DNA of 64,000 bases from Chromobotia macracanthus. Its lineage: Eukaryota; Chordata; Actinopteri; Cypriniformes; Botiidae. The notes under the pieces were generated by a model, which saw only the letters and a program-made list of their open reading frames with translations, was not told where the DNA came from and did no database searches. Shown here in pieces: positions 12,203-24,291 of the stretch. Every line of letters starts with the position of its first letter. Within the stretch, counting starts at the first letter, position 1. The position numbers and the translations under genes were made by a program. The stretch is from contig JAZGTH010000058.1 of NCBI GenBank assembly GCA_036877525.1, positions 10,944,501-11,008,500 on the forward strand, read 5' to 3'.

Positions 12203-13210
12203 GCTTTTCCCTCCTTCTCCGGGAATGTGATGAGAACACTGGTGGATAAAACGAATGATTCGAAAAACGGACTTGTTTTTCTATCACCTTACAAAGAAAA
12301 AGAGAACTCGAACTGTTTAAGGCTAATGCATGAACGACAGATTTAGGTTTTTGTAATAGGTATTCATTTCTTTCCATTTTGATTTCTTTCTCTGATGTTT
12401 TATGATAGTTATTCTTACATATTCTTTTGTTTTGTAGAAATTCAATTCGTTTGTTTTTGCCTCTTTCCACCCTCACACAATGGGAGTGGCAGATACTCTG
12501 AGGCAGTTTCTGAGGCAGGCTTGTGGAAGTAGTTTCAGTCTTAAAGTTGTGATTATGAATGATGTTGAATTTCAAGAGGTGTGTCAAAGCTCGACTTTGA
12601 TGTTGCTGCATGTTTTGGTTGTCATCACAGTCTCTTCTATTTACCGTTTTTTAAGATCGTGAATTTGCTACTGTGACATCACACCAGAGGTCAGTTCTGA
12701 GTTTTGATAATGTCTGTTATCAGGTCTGAGAGTTGATTTTTTTATTTTGAGCGGACACATCTATTTGTAGATGTTATCATTGGGACTGTGAGATTGCACA
12801 CTCACAGATTGTTTTTTTGAGCACAAATTCTTCTTTCTGTTGTCAAAGTGAGATGAGCTAGCCGTCTGTAGACAAAGCATTTGCAGCACCACAAGAGCAT
12901 AAGCAGTATGTCAGACCTGAGTATGAAACATTTGTTATTTTTGTTGTTTTGAAATGCACCTGTCATTTCTGTGTGTCTGCATATCTTAACGTGAGGGATT
13001 CTATGTGCATGTATTGAATAAAATGCGTTTTCCTCTGTAGGGAGTAAGGTTATTCTTAAGCGATGCATCTGTTTAATTTCAGCCATTCGTCATAAGCAAA
13101 TTTGTATGAAAAATCACCTTACTATGTTCATATTTATGTATTGCATTTAATCCTTTTACCTCTCATTAAAGAATATAGTATTGTAAATAAAATATACAGA
13201 GTAAAAATGT
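12203..13210 (+). other. zfand5: zfand5 3' UTR and polyadenylation signal
   Basis: About 1 kb of AT-rich sequence follows the stop. It ends with AATAAA at 13186-13191, preceded by an ATTAAA at about 13165. Open frames on either strand within it are spurious. Confidence 0.65.
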
Positions 13211-15690
13211 ACTGTCGTGTTTTTCTATTCATTTTTTATGCGTAAAAATGCATGTTGAAGTAAATGCCATAAAGATGTTACGTAATAAGTGAGCAAGTGT
13301 TTATTTAGCATGAAAAAGCATGAAAAACTTCAGCTCTCATATATAAAACAGAGTTTGTATGTTCCTTTAGTGACAGGCTCCAGCAAACTGATTTTGATGG
13401 TCCATGCCTGAGCTAGTGACAGCTGTAGAGGTGTGTGTGTGTCATAAGGAGTGAAAACAGGTGCTGGACTCGGCAAAGAAGCTGAGTATATTGTCCTAAG
13501 CCATGTGATGGGGTCACTAAGGTCCTCTGTGGTGTATATAACTCACTGGTCCTGGGGAAGAGAGGGCTCGGCCATAAATATTGTCTCAGCCCGTGTGAAT
13601 TTTAGTGACTGCCCTGACTGTAAGCTCTGTCACACTGATTCAAACAAACAGTTAACTGTCAGAAAACTTCCAAATTCATTTTTTCTGTATATGTTTCCAG
13701 AGTATTTCTGTGTTCCTATAAAGCAGATCTGTTTGTTACATTGTTTAGTATTCTCCAATCTTTTTGTGTTATTGTTAAACACTTGACGAGCTGAGTATGT
13801 AACTCTTTGAGTGTTTGTATGGTGGGTGACATCACAATGACGAGTGGTGACAAATGCTGCGCCACAACGAATAGACAGGCGTCAGAGGGAGGGGCTAACC
13901 GTGGGTAAAGACGAGGTTATATCAGGGTTATATCATATTCTGAGAGGACATTCAGACATGGTTAAACAGAGCGAGATGAGATAATCAAAGCTGTGGCTGA
14001 AACAGCTGGTGGCAGAACTAAACAGAGGATGTAGGAATTGTCCAGCAGATGGGTTCTCACAGACGTTCTGCATGTACGTCCTCGTGCTAATCCTTGTTGT
14101 GCAACTCAGAGACTGGTAATTAGTTTCTCATTGGAGGTCAGCTAAGGAGAAGAGGACATGACTGAAAACAATGAGATGTGAATGAACATCATGGTGATAA
14201 CAAAATAGATATTCCATAAATTGAATGAATAAGTATTCTTTAATGTTATGTTTATTACATTTATAACATTATACACTTATTACATTATATATATATTTAC
14301 TTTATATTTAATGAAGAAACCTGAAGCTCAGCTGAAAATAAATTTCATTAACACAATGCAGTGTGGAAGTCACAATACAATGTCTTTTTCAGTTGCTTAT
14401 GTTTTGGGAATTCTTACATGTAAATGCTGGTCTAAATACTGTAATTGTTTTTAAAAATAACCACAAAGAAACTTTTCTCTAGAGCTTTTTCTCTCACCGG
14501 GCTTTGATGGTTCATTGGAGAGATGAAGGATGATTTTTGTTCTGTCAAAAAACATTTCACAGCGATTGCAGACTTTTGAATGGTTTATTTTGAGATGTTG
14601 TGACTGCTTTCTGTTTTTGACTCTGTTTTCCTCTTTTTTTAACAGCTGACATAACGGTGTCAGTGTGACAACTCATTTATTCCTTGAAGTCTGTTAAAGG
14701 GTCATAAAACTGCATGTATAGTGAAAAGTTTAGAAAAAATGTAGTACACCACAGAACACTGTAACAGTTTTAAATTCATGTCAACTATTTACATTCATTC
14801 ATTAAGCAGACGATTTTATCTGAAGACATGCGCTGTATAGACATGAGTAACACTACAACAAAAAATAAGTGGACAGAGAGAAAAACAAAGCAATAATACA
14901 TTGTGCTTCATCATTCAGAAAAGAACTGAATGGCGTGTTAAAAACAAATAGGAATATACAGGATGGTAAAGAAAGACTGGCCTGTCACAAATCAAATTAC
15001 AGCAGATATACTGAGCTAGGACAGTGAGTTCTGCCTGTGATCTCACCCAGTCCTCCCCGGCCTAACATTACACACAAAACAACCCTCTGATCCAGTACGG
15101 TTCTCAGCATCTTCACAGGACGCTCCAGACTCACAGGTTCATTCTCACGTTCTCAGTGTTGCTGGAAAGAAACGTGTTCCCTGCTGTCTTCTGTGTGTAC
15201 AGGGCGTCTGTCCCTTCAGACTTAGTGAGGAAGGCAGTGATCAGTGCAGTTAACAGCAGTGACACCATCCTCCATAACTCAGACCTCTGCAGAGGACGTT
15301 CATTGAGCCGGTCAGATTACATGGAATAATGGGATTATGACAGATATGGGAATTTCATTGACTCACTGAATGTTACACAAGGTGAAGGCAACACACCTCC
15401 AGCTACACATTACAGCACATTTTATGACCGAAACTCTACTGCTTTTGATAGACTTGTGTTTCTAAGTGCTAATCTGTGTGTCCATCACAGATATATGTTT
15501 ATTGTGTATAAATGCACACATCAGATCAATCGGACACGGGTCTGACTGCAGAAAGGGGCGTGGCTGCGGGTGGTTATGACGTCACCGCTCACATGCGCTT
15601 CACTCGCGTCTCGTCTTTCTGTAGGTTTTCACTTTCAGATCTGTTTCTCTTCACGTTTCCCAGCTGTGATCTTCCTCTCTCTCTTACCAC
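13210..15690. other. Intergenic DNA downstream of zfand5
   Basis: AT-rich sequence with no supported gene. The open frame at 13451-13786 has no similarity I recognise and no splice context. A short SINE-tail-like piece (AAGCAGACGATTTTATCTG) lies near 14803. Confidence 0.5.
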
Positions 15691-17683
15691 AGAGGTAAAT
15701 GACTTAAAAACACAAAGGTAAATGACTTAAAACCACAAAGGTAAATGACTTAAAAACACAAAGGTAAATGACTTAAAAACACAAAGGTAAATGACTTAAA
15801 AACACAAAGGCAAATGACTTAAAAACACAAAGGTAAATGACTTAAGAACACAAAGGTAAATGACTTAAAAACACAGAGGTAAATGACTTAAAAACCAGAA
15901 AGGTAAATGACTTAAAAACACAAAGGTAAATGACTTAAAAAACACAAAGGTAAATGACTTAAAAACACAAAGGTAAATGACTTTAAAAACACAAAGGTAA
16001 ATGACTTAAAAACACAAAGGTAAATGACTTAAAAACACAAAGGTAAATGACTTAAAAACACAAAGGTAAATGACTTAAAAACACAAAGGTAAATGACTTA
16101 AAAACACAAAGGCAAATGACTTAAAAACACAAAGGTAAATGACTTAAAAACACAAAGGTAAATGACTTAAAAACACAAAGGTAAATGACTTAAAACCACA
16201 AAGGTAAATGACTTAAAAACACAAAGGTAAATGACTTAAAAACACAAAGGTAAATGACTTAAAAACACAAAGGCAAATGACTTAAAAACACAAAGGTAAA
16301 TGACTTAAAAACACAAAGGTAAATGACTTAAAAACACAAAGGTAAATGACTTAAAAACACAAAGGTAAATGACTTAAAAACACAAAGGTAAATGACTTAA
16401 AAACACAAAGGTAAATGACTTAAAAACACAAAGGCAAATGACTTAAAAACACAAAGGTAAATGACTTAAAACCACAAAGGTAAATGACTTAAAAACACAA
16501 AGGTAAATGACTTAAAAACACAAAGGCAAATGACTTAAAAACACAAAGGCAAATGACTTAAAAACACAAAGGTAAATGACTTAAAAACACAAAGGTAAAT
16601 GACTTAAAAACACAAAGGCAAATGACTTAAAAACACAAAGGTAAATGACTTAAAAACACAAAGGTAAATGACTTAAGAACACAAAGGTAAATGACTTAAA
16701 AACACAAAGGTAAATGACTTTAAAAACACAAAGGTAAATGACTTAAAAACACAAAGGTAAATGACTTAAAAACACAAAGGTAAATGACTTAAGAACACAA
16801 AGGTAAATGACTTAAAAACACAAAGGTAAATGACTTTAAAAACACAAAGGTAAATGACTTAAGAACACAAAGGTAAATGACTTAAAAACACAAAGGTAAA
16901 TGACTTTAAAAACACAAAGGTAAATGACTTAAAAACACAAAGGTAAATGACTTAAAAACACAAAGGTAAATGACTTTAAAAAACACAAAGGTAAATGACT
17001 TAAAAACACAAAGGTAAATGACTTAAAAAACACAAAGGTAAATGACTTAAGAACACAAAGGTAAATGACTTAAAAACACAAAGGTAAATGACTTAAAAAC
17101 ACAAAGGTAAATGACTTAAAAACACAAAGGTAAATGACTTAAAAACACAAAGGTAAATGACTTTAAAAACACAAAGGTAAATGACTTTAAAAACACAAAG
17201 GTAAATGACTTAAAAACACAAAGGTAAATGACTTAAAAACACAAAGGTAAATGACTTAAAAACACAAAGGTAAATGACTTTAAAAACACAAAGGTAAATG
17301 ACTTTAAAAACACAAAGGTAAATGACTTAAAAACACAAAGGTAAATGACTTTAAAAACACAAAGGTAAATGACTTAAAAACACAAAGGTAAATGACTTAA
17401 AAACACAAAGGTAAATGACTTTAAAAACACAAAGGTAAATGACTTAAAAACACAAAGGTAAATGACTTAAGAACACAAAGGTAAATGACTTAAAAACACA
17501 AAGGTAAATGACTTAAAAACACAAAGGTAAATGACTTAAAAACACAAAGGTAAATGACTTAAAAACACAAAGGTAAATGACTTAAAAACACAAAGGTAAA
17601 TGACTTAAAAACACAAAGGTAAATGACTTTAAAAACACAAAGGTAAATGACTTAAAAACACAAAGGTAAATGACTTTAAAAAA
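15690..17683. repeat. Satellite array with a 23-bp unit, about 86 copies
   Basis: The unit is AAAGGTAAATGACTTAAAAA plus CAC, repeated without a break for about 2 kb. Variants are GGCAAATG for GGTAAATG, AACCAC for AAACAC, AAGAACAC, and 24-bp units with ACTTTAAAA. The C variant falls at 16113, 16274 and 16435, exactly 161 bp (seven units) apart, which shows a local higher-order repeat. The 24-bp variant occurs mainly in the right-hand half. Each unit contains AAAGGTAAAT, which resembles a splice donor. Confidence 0.97.
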
Positions 17684-17770
17684 TCTGTGTCATCTCCAAA
17701 ACCCAGCCTAAATCATGTAGAACCCTAATGACTGATAAATGGGCGAAGACAGGAGCTCAATATGGCTTAC

Positions 17771-17910
17771 ATGTGTTATTTTGATGTGTTATTTCGATGT
17801 GTTATTTTGATGTGTTATTTCGATGTGTTATTTCGATGTGTTATTTTGATGTGTTATTTTGATGGGTTATTTTGATGTTATTTTGATGTTATTTTGATGT
17901 TATTTTGTAC
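17771..17910. repeat. 13-bp tandem repeat (GATGTGTTATTTY)n
   Basis: About seven 13-bp units, GATGTGTTATTTT or GATGTGTTATTTC, are followed by three shorter 11-bp units GATGTTATTTT. The array lies just right of the 23-bp satellite. Confidence 0.85.
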
Positions 17911-18215
17911 TGAAATCATCAGTGTTATGAATGGGATTTTATTGCATCAGCAGCGCATTACACTGACGCACACAAACAACGTGTTAGCGCCCCCATGTGG
18001 TTCTCACGTGTTTCTCGTTTATTAGCGTTTACTTAAACTAAAGATCCAGGCATAAACATTAAAAACTTAAACTACACGAAAATGAGAAATGTTGCCTTAG
18101 CAATAAACCGAAATAAATGTAAGATTTATTTCTGAAGAAGAATTTATAAAATTACTGCAACAACGAATGCATTTAAAAGAATTATAAAGGAATCTGTCTA
18201 GAAAGCTCGGAAACA

Positions 18216-18221
18216 TTTATT
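18216..18221 (-). terminator. Possible polyadenylation signal for the C9orf85-like exon
   Basis: Plus-strand TTTATT is AATAAA on the minus strand, about 525 bp past the stop of the exon at 18914-18746. Such hexamers are frequent in this AT-rich DNA, so support is weak. Confidence 0.3.
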
Positions 18222-18745
18222 TACATGATATCATGAACTCTGTATAGTCCCATTATAGCATTACATTTCCTACAACTGAGAGATCCCAGCAAATCTGTCT
18301 TTGACTTGTAAGACGCAGATCTCTATTAATAATAGGAAGAAAACAAATGATGAAGAGTGAAAGAGTGACTGTGCTCATTGTGACCCGTTTAATCAGCAAT
18401 ACAATACAGACAATACAATACAGATCTTCAGAACCAACAGGGCAGCATATACAAACCAGACGTTTCACTGACACCACTGCTTGATCATTCATGAATCATT
18501 CATTTATAACTACAATTATGATCAATGTCACCAAAAACATCAGCTGATTTAAAAACATCTGTTGAAAAACAAGACTGATGGTTGCACATGATAATTGCTT
18601 TAATTCCAGCGTTGAGTTTAGGAACAAACATCACCTACAGCTAAAAGCAACAGCAGGTGAGCACACGTCCCCACACCAGCCTCAGGTTTCATCACAAACC
18701 GTGTGTTTGCTTCAGCTGTTTGCTGGAAGTGCTTATACAGAAGTG

Positions 18746-18914
18746 TTACTTTCCTTCAGTCTCTAAATCACTATCACAGTCATTGATGCTAGAGGCCATG
18801 TCACCAAAATCTTCATCGTCCTCCTCCTCATCATCTTTTCTTTCCTGTCTGTTCCCTTTATTTTTCCTGCTTCTGTTCTCCTCCAGGCCATCATCCTGCT
18901 TCTGGTCAAATCTT
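18746..18914 (-). pseudogene. Terminal exon resembling the C9orf85 C-terminus; upstream exons not found
   Basis: On the minus strand an acceptor (GTTTTTTCTAAG) is followed by an open frame that starts in phase 2 and reads FDQKQDDGLEENRSRKNKGN, then an acidic run EEEDDEDFGD, ending ETEGK and TAA at 18748-18746. Human C9orf85 has a last exon starting FNKEP in the same phase (after a split Pro codon) with an acidic DDDLDFDIDL tail. Position and strand also fit, since C9orf85 lies between ZFAND5 and ABHD17B in human. I searched by eye up to the abhd17b introns for the upstream Cys-rich exons and the start (MSSQKG-like) and saw none. It may be a relic, or the remaining exons are too divergent to see. 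An unrelated small gene is also possible. Confidence 0.45.
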
Positions 18915-19249
18915 AGAAAAAACAACAACAGATGTTTTAAAAAACACTCTCACTGTGACCTAAACAGAGAGTGAGTCAAAGCCGTCCTGTAAATATATAA
19001 ATACTCCTGTAACTCAGCAGAAACTGAATAAATGACTGGGGACCAATAAGTAAATTCACATTGAGAGTAATACAATGTTCTGCCAGTTCAGCTACAGGAG
19101 TTCATGTTTTTTAGTTTGAGATCGCAATTGGCCTGCAGGAGATTTAAGTTTTCATTTACCTTTCACGTCCACCAGATGGCGTCAGTGCTACACGAATCTA
19201 CTGAACAACACCTGCGCATTTATTTAGTTCAGGCAGATTGTTTGTTAGG

Positions 19250-19297
<48 letters not shown>

Positions 19298-19298
19298 A
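19250..19298. repeat. (TA)n(TG)n microsatellite
   Basis: Alternating TA dinucleotides run directly into about ten TG dinucleotides. Confidence 0.9.
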
Positions 19299-19518
19299 AT
19301 ATATGTACAGTGTTTTATATATGTATATATATAACACTGTACAATAATGATGTTGTGTATCATTATCAAGTTTGTTGGATTTTGCAGTGTATGTTTTCGA
19401 AAGCTTCAGTGCAGTGCTGGCACAAACTGTCATGAATCTTTGCTTTGGCTTTACGACACAAGAAACAGAACATCTGCCACAGAGCAGACATCTCCAGCCT
19501 GCTCCACACACCTGCCTG

Positions 19519-19608
19519 AAGATCTCGATCAGCTCTGCAGGTGAGATCCAGAGCTGGAGATCAGCTCTGCAGGTGAGATCCAGAGCTGGAGATCAGCTCT
19601 GCAGATGT
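19519..19608. repeat. 34-bp tandem repeat, about 2.5 copies
   Basis: The unit starts GATCAGCTCTGCAGGTGAGA and ends TCCAGAGCTGGA; two full copies and a partial third are nearly identical. It creates open frames that I do not regard as coding. Confidence 0.8.
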
Positions 19609-19879
19609 GTGGATGTTGTTGGAGATCTCTGGTATAGAGTGTCTTGTTAATAAACCCACAGCAGTATTTCAGATGAAGTCTTTCAGAAACAAGACCGCGC
19701 ATCCCTCATCTACAGCACAGGGTGCTGATGACCACCGTTCTGCACTACAAACCACGTCACTGTGACATTAAAGTCATAAGTGATATTTATCATTTTAAAG
19801 GCGGCTGTATTCTGATGTTTTCGGCCTGGTGAACAGGAAACATTTCCTTTCTGAGAAATCATTTTGATGGGGAACATGC

Positions 19880-20444
19880 GTGATGTTCATCCTGACGCGA
19901 CTGAAACGCGTCGAACGCGAACGCGCGTGCCTTCTCACGTCAAATGACGCAAGGCGGAAATAGCGGATGTGAACGGAGCTGATTAAAAACTCCAACGCAA
20001 ATCACTAAACCTCTCCCTAAACGTGACCGGATTAACAAACCGGGACCGACACATCATCCCCGTCACCCGTGTCATTACCGCAGTTATTCGTCCGTACAGG
20101 TAATGCGCATCCATCGGGACTGTGATTGTGGTTACGAGGACGCGCGTGATTGGTCGAGAAGGTCCGTCTGTTAATCTGATTGGTCAACGCAACGCGCAAC
20201 GTTTGACGTTGACATCCGGCATTCCGCAAGAAAACGAGAAGCGAGCTGAGATGAGATGAGATGAGCTGAGATGAGATGAGATGAGATCTGTACAGGACGG
20301 ACTGCATCAGACATCAGACATCAGACAGTCGGCTGCTTATCAGTTGATCTGGTTCAGTGATCGGGAATCTCACACTGGTCTGATCTCAGACAGGGACCTC
20401 CAGCATCATCTCCAGCATCATCTCCAGCTCCAGAGCTTCTCACA
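19880..20444 (+). promoter_or_regulatory. abhd17b: CpG-rich promoter and non-coding exon 1 of abhd17b
   Basis: CpG-dense sequence from about 19890 to 20240 holds two inverted CCAAT boxes (ATTGGTC near 20151 and 20179) and a GCGGAAAT ETS-like site near 19955. A GAGAT-type short repeat follows at 20246-20286. A donor GTACCG at 20445 would close a 5' UTR exon, joined to the acceptor at 20849-20850. In human ABHD17B and C9orf85 are divergently arranged, so this could once have been a two-way promoter. Start sites are inferred. Confidence 0.5.
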
Positions 20445-20856
20445 GGTACCGTCACTGAGATAACAAGAGATCTCATCACTTCAGTCTCTCAGTGGAGATA
20501 TAACAGCAGTAAACATCTTGATCTTCTGTCGTGTTGACACTTTCTGTTACGAAATGAACTCGTGGGCATGCGCAGATCATCAGCATCTGTGTAGTGCAGA
20601 ACAGTGGTTTTGAGGACATGTACGTGATTTCTCTTTTTTACGTGTTTATTTGATGCCTTCATGACTCTGTCGTAGTCTGATCACAAGTCAGTCCTCAGGA
20701 GAGGTCTGGGACTCATTTATCACATCGAATTGGCCCTGAAACAGAACCCACTGAACTTATTTTCAACAAATGACCTGCCATATTCTTGAGATCTGAAGTA
20801 TTTGTCCTTTGTCTCAGTCATTCAGCAGTCTGTTTTGTGTGTTTCTCAAGTGAAGG

Positions 20857-23800
20857 ATGAATCATCTGTCTTTAAGTGAGCTCTGCTGCCTCTTCTGCTG
20901 TCCTCCGTGCCCAAGCAAGATCACCTCCAAGCTGGCCTTCCTCCCCCCGGAGCCCACGTACACCCTGATGTCCGACGTGAGCGGCAGCCGCTGGACGCTT
21001 CACCTGTCCGAGCGTGCGGACTGGCAGTACTCTGTCCGGGAGAAAGACGCCATCGAGTGCTTCATGACCCGCACATCCAGGGGGAACCGCATCGCCTGTA
21101 TGTTTGTGAGATGTTCTTCCAACGCTCACTACACCTTGTTGTTCTCGCATGGAAATGCTGTAGACCTGGGTCAGATGAGTAGCTTCTACATCGGCCTGGG
21201 CTCTCGCATCAACTGTAATGTGTTCTCGTATGACTACTCTGGTTATGGAGCAAGCTCAGGAAAACCTTCTGAGAAGAATCTGTACGCCGATGTGGACGCG
21301 GCCTGGCACTCGCTGAGAACAAGGTGAGGAGCTTTATGGGAGCTCCATGAGGGTGTTTAGAAGGATGTGAATGTTTCCTCTTTTGTTATCAGCATGAGGG
21401 TTTGTTTTATTTGCTTTTCACAATTTCGGCTGCTTGCACCATATTTTCCCGTCTTAAAGGGACAATTACCCTCAAAGCAAACCCTTTTGTTTACTCACCA
21501 CTGTATTGTGTGACTATCTTCTGTGAACACAAAGACGTATGAAAGAATTCTGACGTTCTTCTTTATGAAGCTTGTCAGTCACAAACATTTCATTTGCTTT
21601 TTGTGTTCTATGGAAAAAGTAATACAGGTTCAGAACAAAATATGTAAATGATGACAATTGTTGTTTTTGATTATTCAGTTTATCGTCACATCTCTAAATG
21701 GAAAGTTGTGTATTATATAATTTGTTATTGTCTCACTGTGTTTACTGTTCATCGTTCTCTTATGGACCTCAGTACCAGTGAATCACATTTGTTTTCCAGT
21801 CCGGTCATTTGACTCCACATTAGGTTCCAGTTTTGCTTTTGGATTAACATAGGAAGGTTTTATCTTCAGTGGTGGTGTTTTTTATCTCTTGTGTGTTGTG
21901 GTGTATCTGTGGTGTCTTTGTCCTCTTGCAGGTACTGGTTAATACTGTCTCTAGCTGTTGGCCCCTTCCCCAGTCTGTGTGTCCATGTCCACTAATAAAT
22001 GCTTGGGGGAGGAAATTACAGCATTGTGGACCATGTTAGAGTCACGTTTTGGTTCTGACTGCTGCGACTGCAGCAAAGGAAAGTTTCTTTTCTCTGTAGT
22101 GGAATCACACATTTGCTCAAATCTCAAACAGCTGACATGTTATTTTCTGCTGGTGGGAGAGTATTTGAGAGAGAGCAGATAGAGTATCAAGGCCATTTAC
22201 TGTATCACATGCCCACAAAATTCTGTCTTTCTATGTGTGTGAACTCTGGCTGTGGCTCATAAGAACTCAGTCCTCTTAAGCATTTGTGTTTTGATGTGGC
22301 GCCATTGAGTGTTCATGCCAGAGAGAGACAAACATACAAGGATGCTTTGTGTTCATGACCACATGAATGTTTTGAATAAGTGTGTGCAACATCCGTGTGC
22401 CTGCGTGGGTTTGTATTACACCGCGTTCATGCTGCTGTGTCTGCGTGCCTGTGTATTTGTGCATGCATGCATGTGGTGTCATAAAGTACAGCTGATGTTC
22501 TGGAACACAGTCGCATTGTTTTGTCAAGCCAGGTCTCTGAGGGACCGGGTGTACCTCATGCAGTCTCGTGCTGTTCTCTCAATGTTTTTAAGCATCACTA
22601 TATTACGCATCAGTCCAGATCAGAAGGACACCGGGTTCAGATCAAATGCAGATAAACCTATCTGAACGCTGTTCCAAACCGTATAACTGTAGCTTCATCC
22701 CTTATATTATGATAGTTTGCAGCATGCGTCTGTGTATGTTTGTGCATTTTGTGTTGGTGTTGAGGTTGTGTGGGAGTAAGTAGGCCGGTCCGTCCAAATC
22801 TTCTTTTGTTTTTAAAACTCGTCTCCTTCTGGAAATGTACCTTTTTTAATAGAAACTCATTTTTTTCTCCTTTTCAAATCAAAGGTTTTCTCACTGCTTT
22901 GGCACATTTTGGCAGGTCACCTGTGTATGCAACATCTTCCTCAACATCACCAGACACATTACTAGAAGATAATTGCCATATTAATCTGATTTTTTTATCT
23001 GACAGATTTTTATCTGTCTTTTTTTACAGGTAGGGTAGGCAGTTTTGGAAAGACTTTTAAAGCTAGCTTGCTATTGCTAGCCTGTTTAGAGCACCCTTCA
23101 AAGTCAACAGCTCCTCCAACACATGAACTCATACTCAGTTTGACAAACATATAATAGTGCTGCACCTTCCATAGAAAATGTATATTGATATAAATATATT
23201 TAGAGCACTTTACTTTAAGCGATTTACTTAGTTATTGCTATCAGGATGTGAAGAGACTTTCACCCAGCATAACAACAAATGTTAAATGTTGCCTTTAAGA
23301 TAAGTGTGTTGGAAACTCTTCATCTGATCTCAGACGAGTGTTTATCAGACTGTTGTGATCGCGTGATGAGGCACACAGTTCTTCTGTCGTCTCTTTTATG
23401 AGCAGTGAGTGCTGTGGGATTTTGTGTGATTGGTGATCATAATACATCTCTTATGTCAGGCAGCAGGATTACAGTGTAATGATTGTGTACAGTCAGTACC
23501 CAGCAAAGAGAGAGCATTCTCAGACTGTTGGCTAATGTTATCTCAAAGTTATCAAAAAACGTTCTTGCAGTAATGTTATAGAACTTTTTTACATTATATA
23601 TTATATCAAAAACGTTATTCTTAAGTAGTTAGTGGAACGTTTTCAAAATGTTACAAATTTGAGTAACGTTCTTATAACTACACAATAATGTTAATACAAC
23701 GTATAAATAATACAACAACATTATGATGGTTCCTAGAACTAAATGTTTTTGTTACTTAATAGGGAACTTTAGGGAAATGTTTTTACAACCTCATTGTTAG

Positions 23801-24248
23801 TGAAGGGATCATATACAGGTGGACAGAACAGTGATCACTGTCTGTATTTCCTGTACATTATCCTGCTTATAGCATGGCAAGATCCCAAATAAATACATAA
23901 ACAGGAAATATTGATTTGAAATGTTAGTATCTGAGAACAGGCTGCATGGTGTTGTAAGAGACATTAACCTACAAAGCAAAGCCATGCAAAACCATTTTCA
24001 TTATTCAGTTTGACACTTATTATATACATGCATTTAACCACAGAATGCTACAGTGGCTGAGAATTTGGTTCCAGACAGCAGTGGAAAAATACTGTTTTCA
24101 CTATTGAATTGTACAGGGACCATCAGAGCATCCAAAAGTTTTTAATCTGTGTTTTTAATCTGGGTTTCTACTATGTGACGTTAGAGGAGGACAGACACAC
24201 CTTTCTGCTCAGCCAGGTGAGTCAGTGTTGAAGCGTCAGGTGTGGCTG

Positions 24249-24291
<43 letters not shown>

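Noticed and set aside
12147..12611. 154-codon minus-strand open frame over the zfand5 3' UTR
   Set aside because: No recognisable sequence, and it overlaps the terminal exon and UTR of zfand5 on the opposite strand.
13451..13786. 111-codon plus-strand frame downstream of zfand5
   Set aside because: No similarity that I recognise, no splice or polyadenylation context, and AT-rich composition like the surrounding spacer.
15690..17683. A CRISPR-like array
   Set aside because: The units are contiguous with no unique spacers; this is a eukaryotic satellite.
18578..18974. Plus-strand Ser-rich open frames
   Set aside because: Antisense of the acidic exon on the minus strand (GAG/GAT runs read as CTC/ATC and TCC/TCA).
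20872..21182. Antisense and shifted frames over the first abhd17b coding exon
   Set aside because: GC-rich shadows of a well-conserved coding exon.
22309..22665. 118-codon plus-strand frame and 83-codon minus-strand frame in abhd17b intron 2
   Set aside because: Cys/His-rich translations of TGTG/CATG-type sequence with no splice sites or family similarity.
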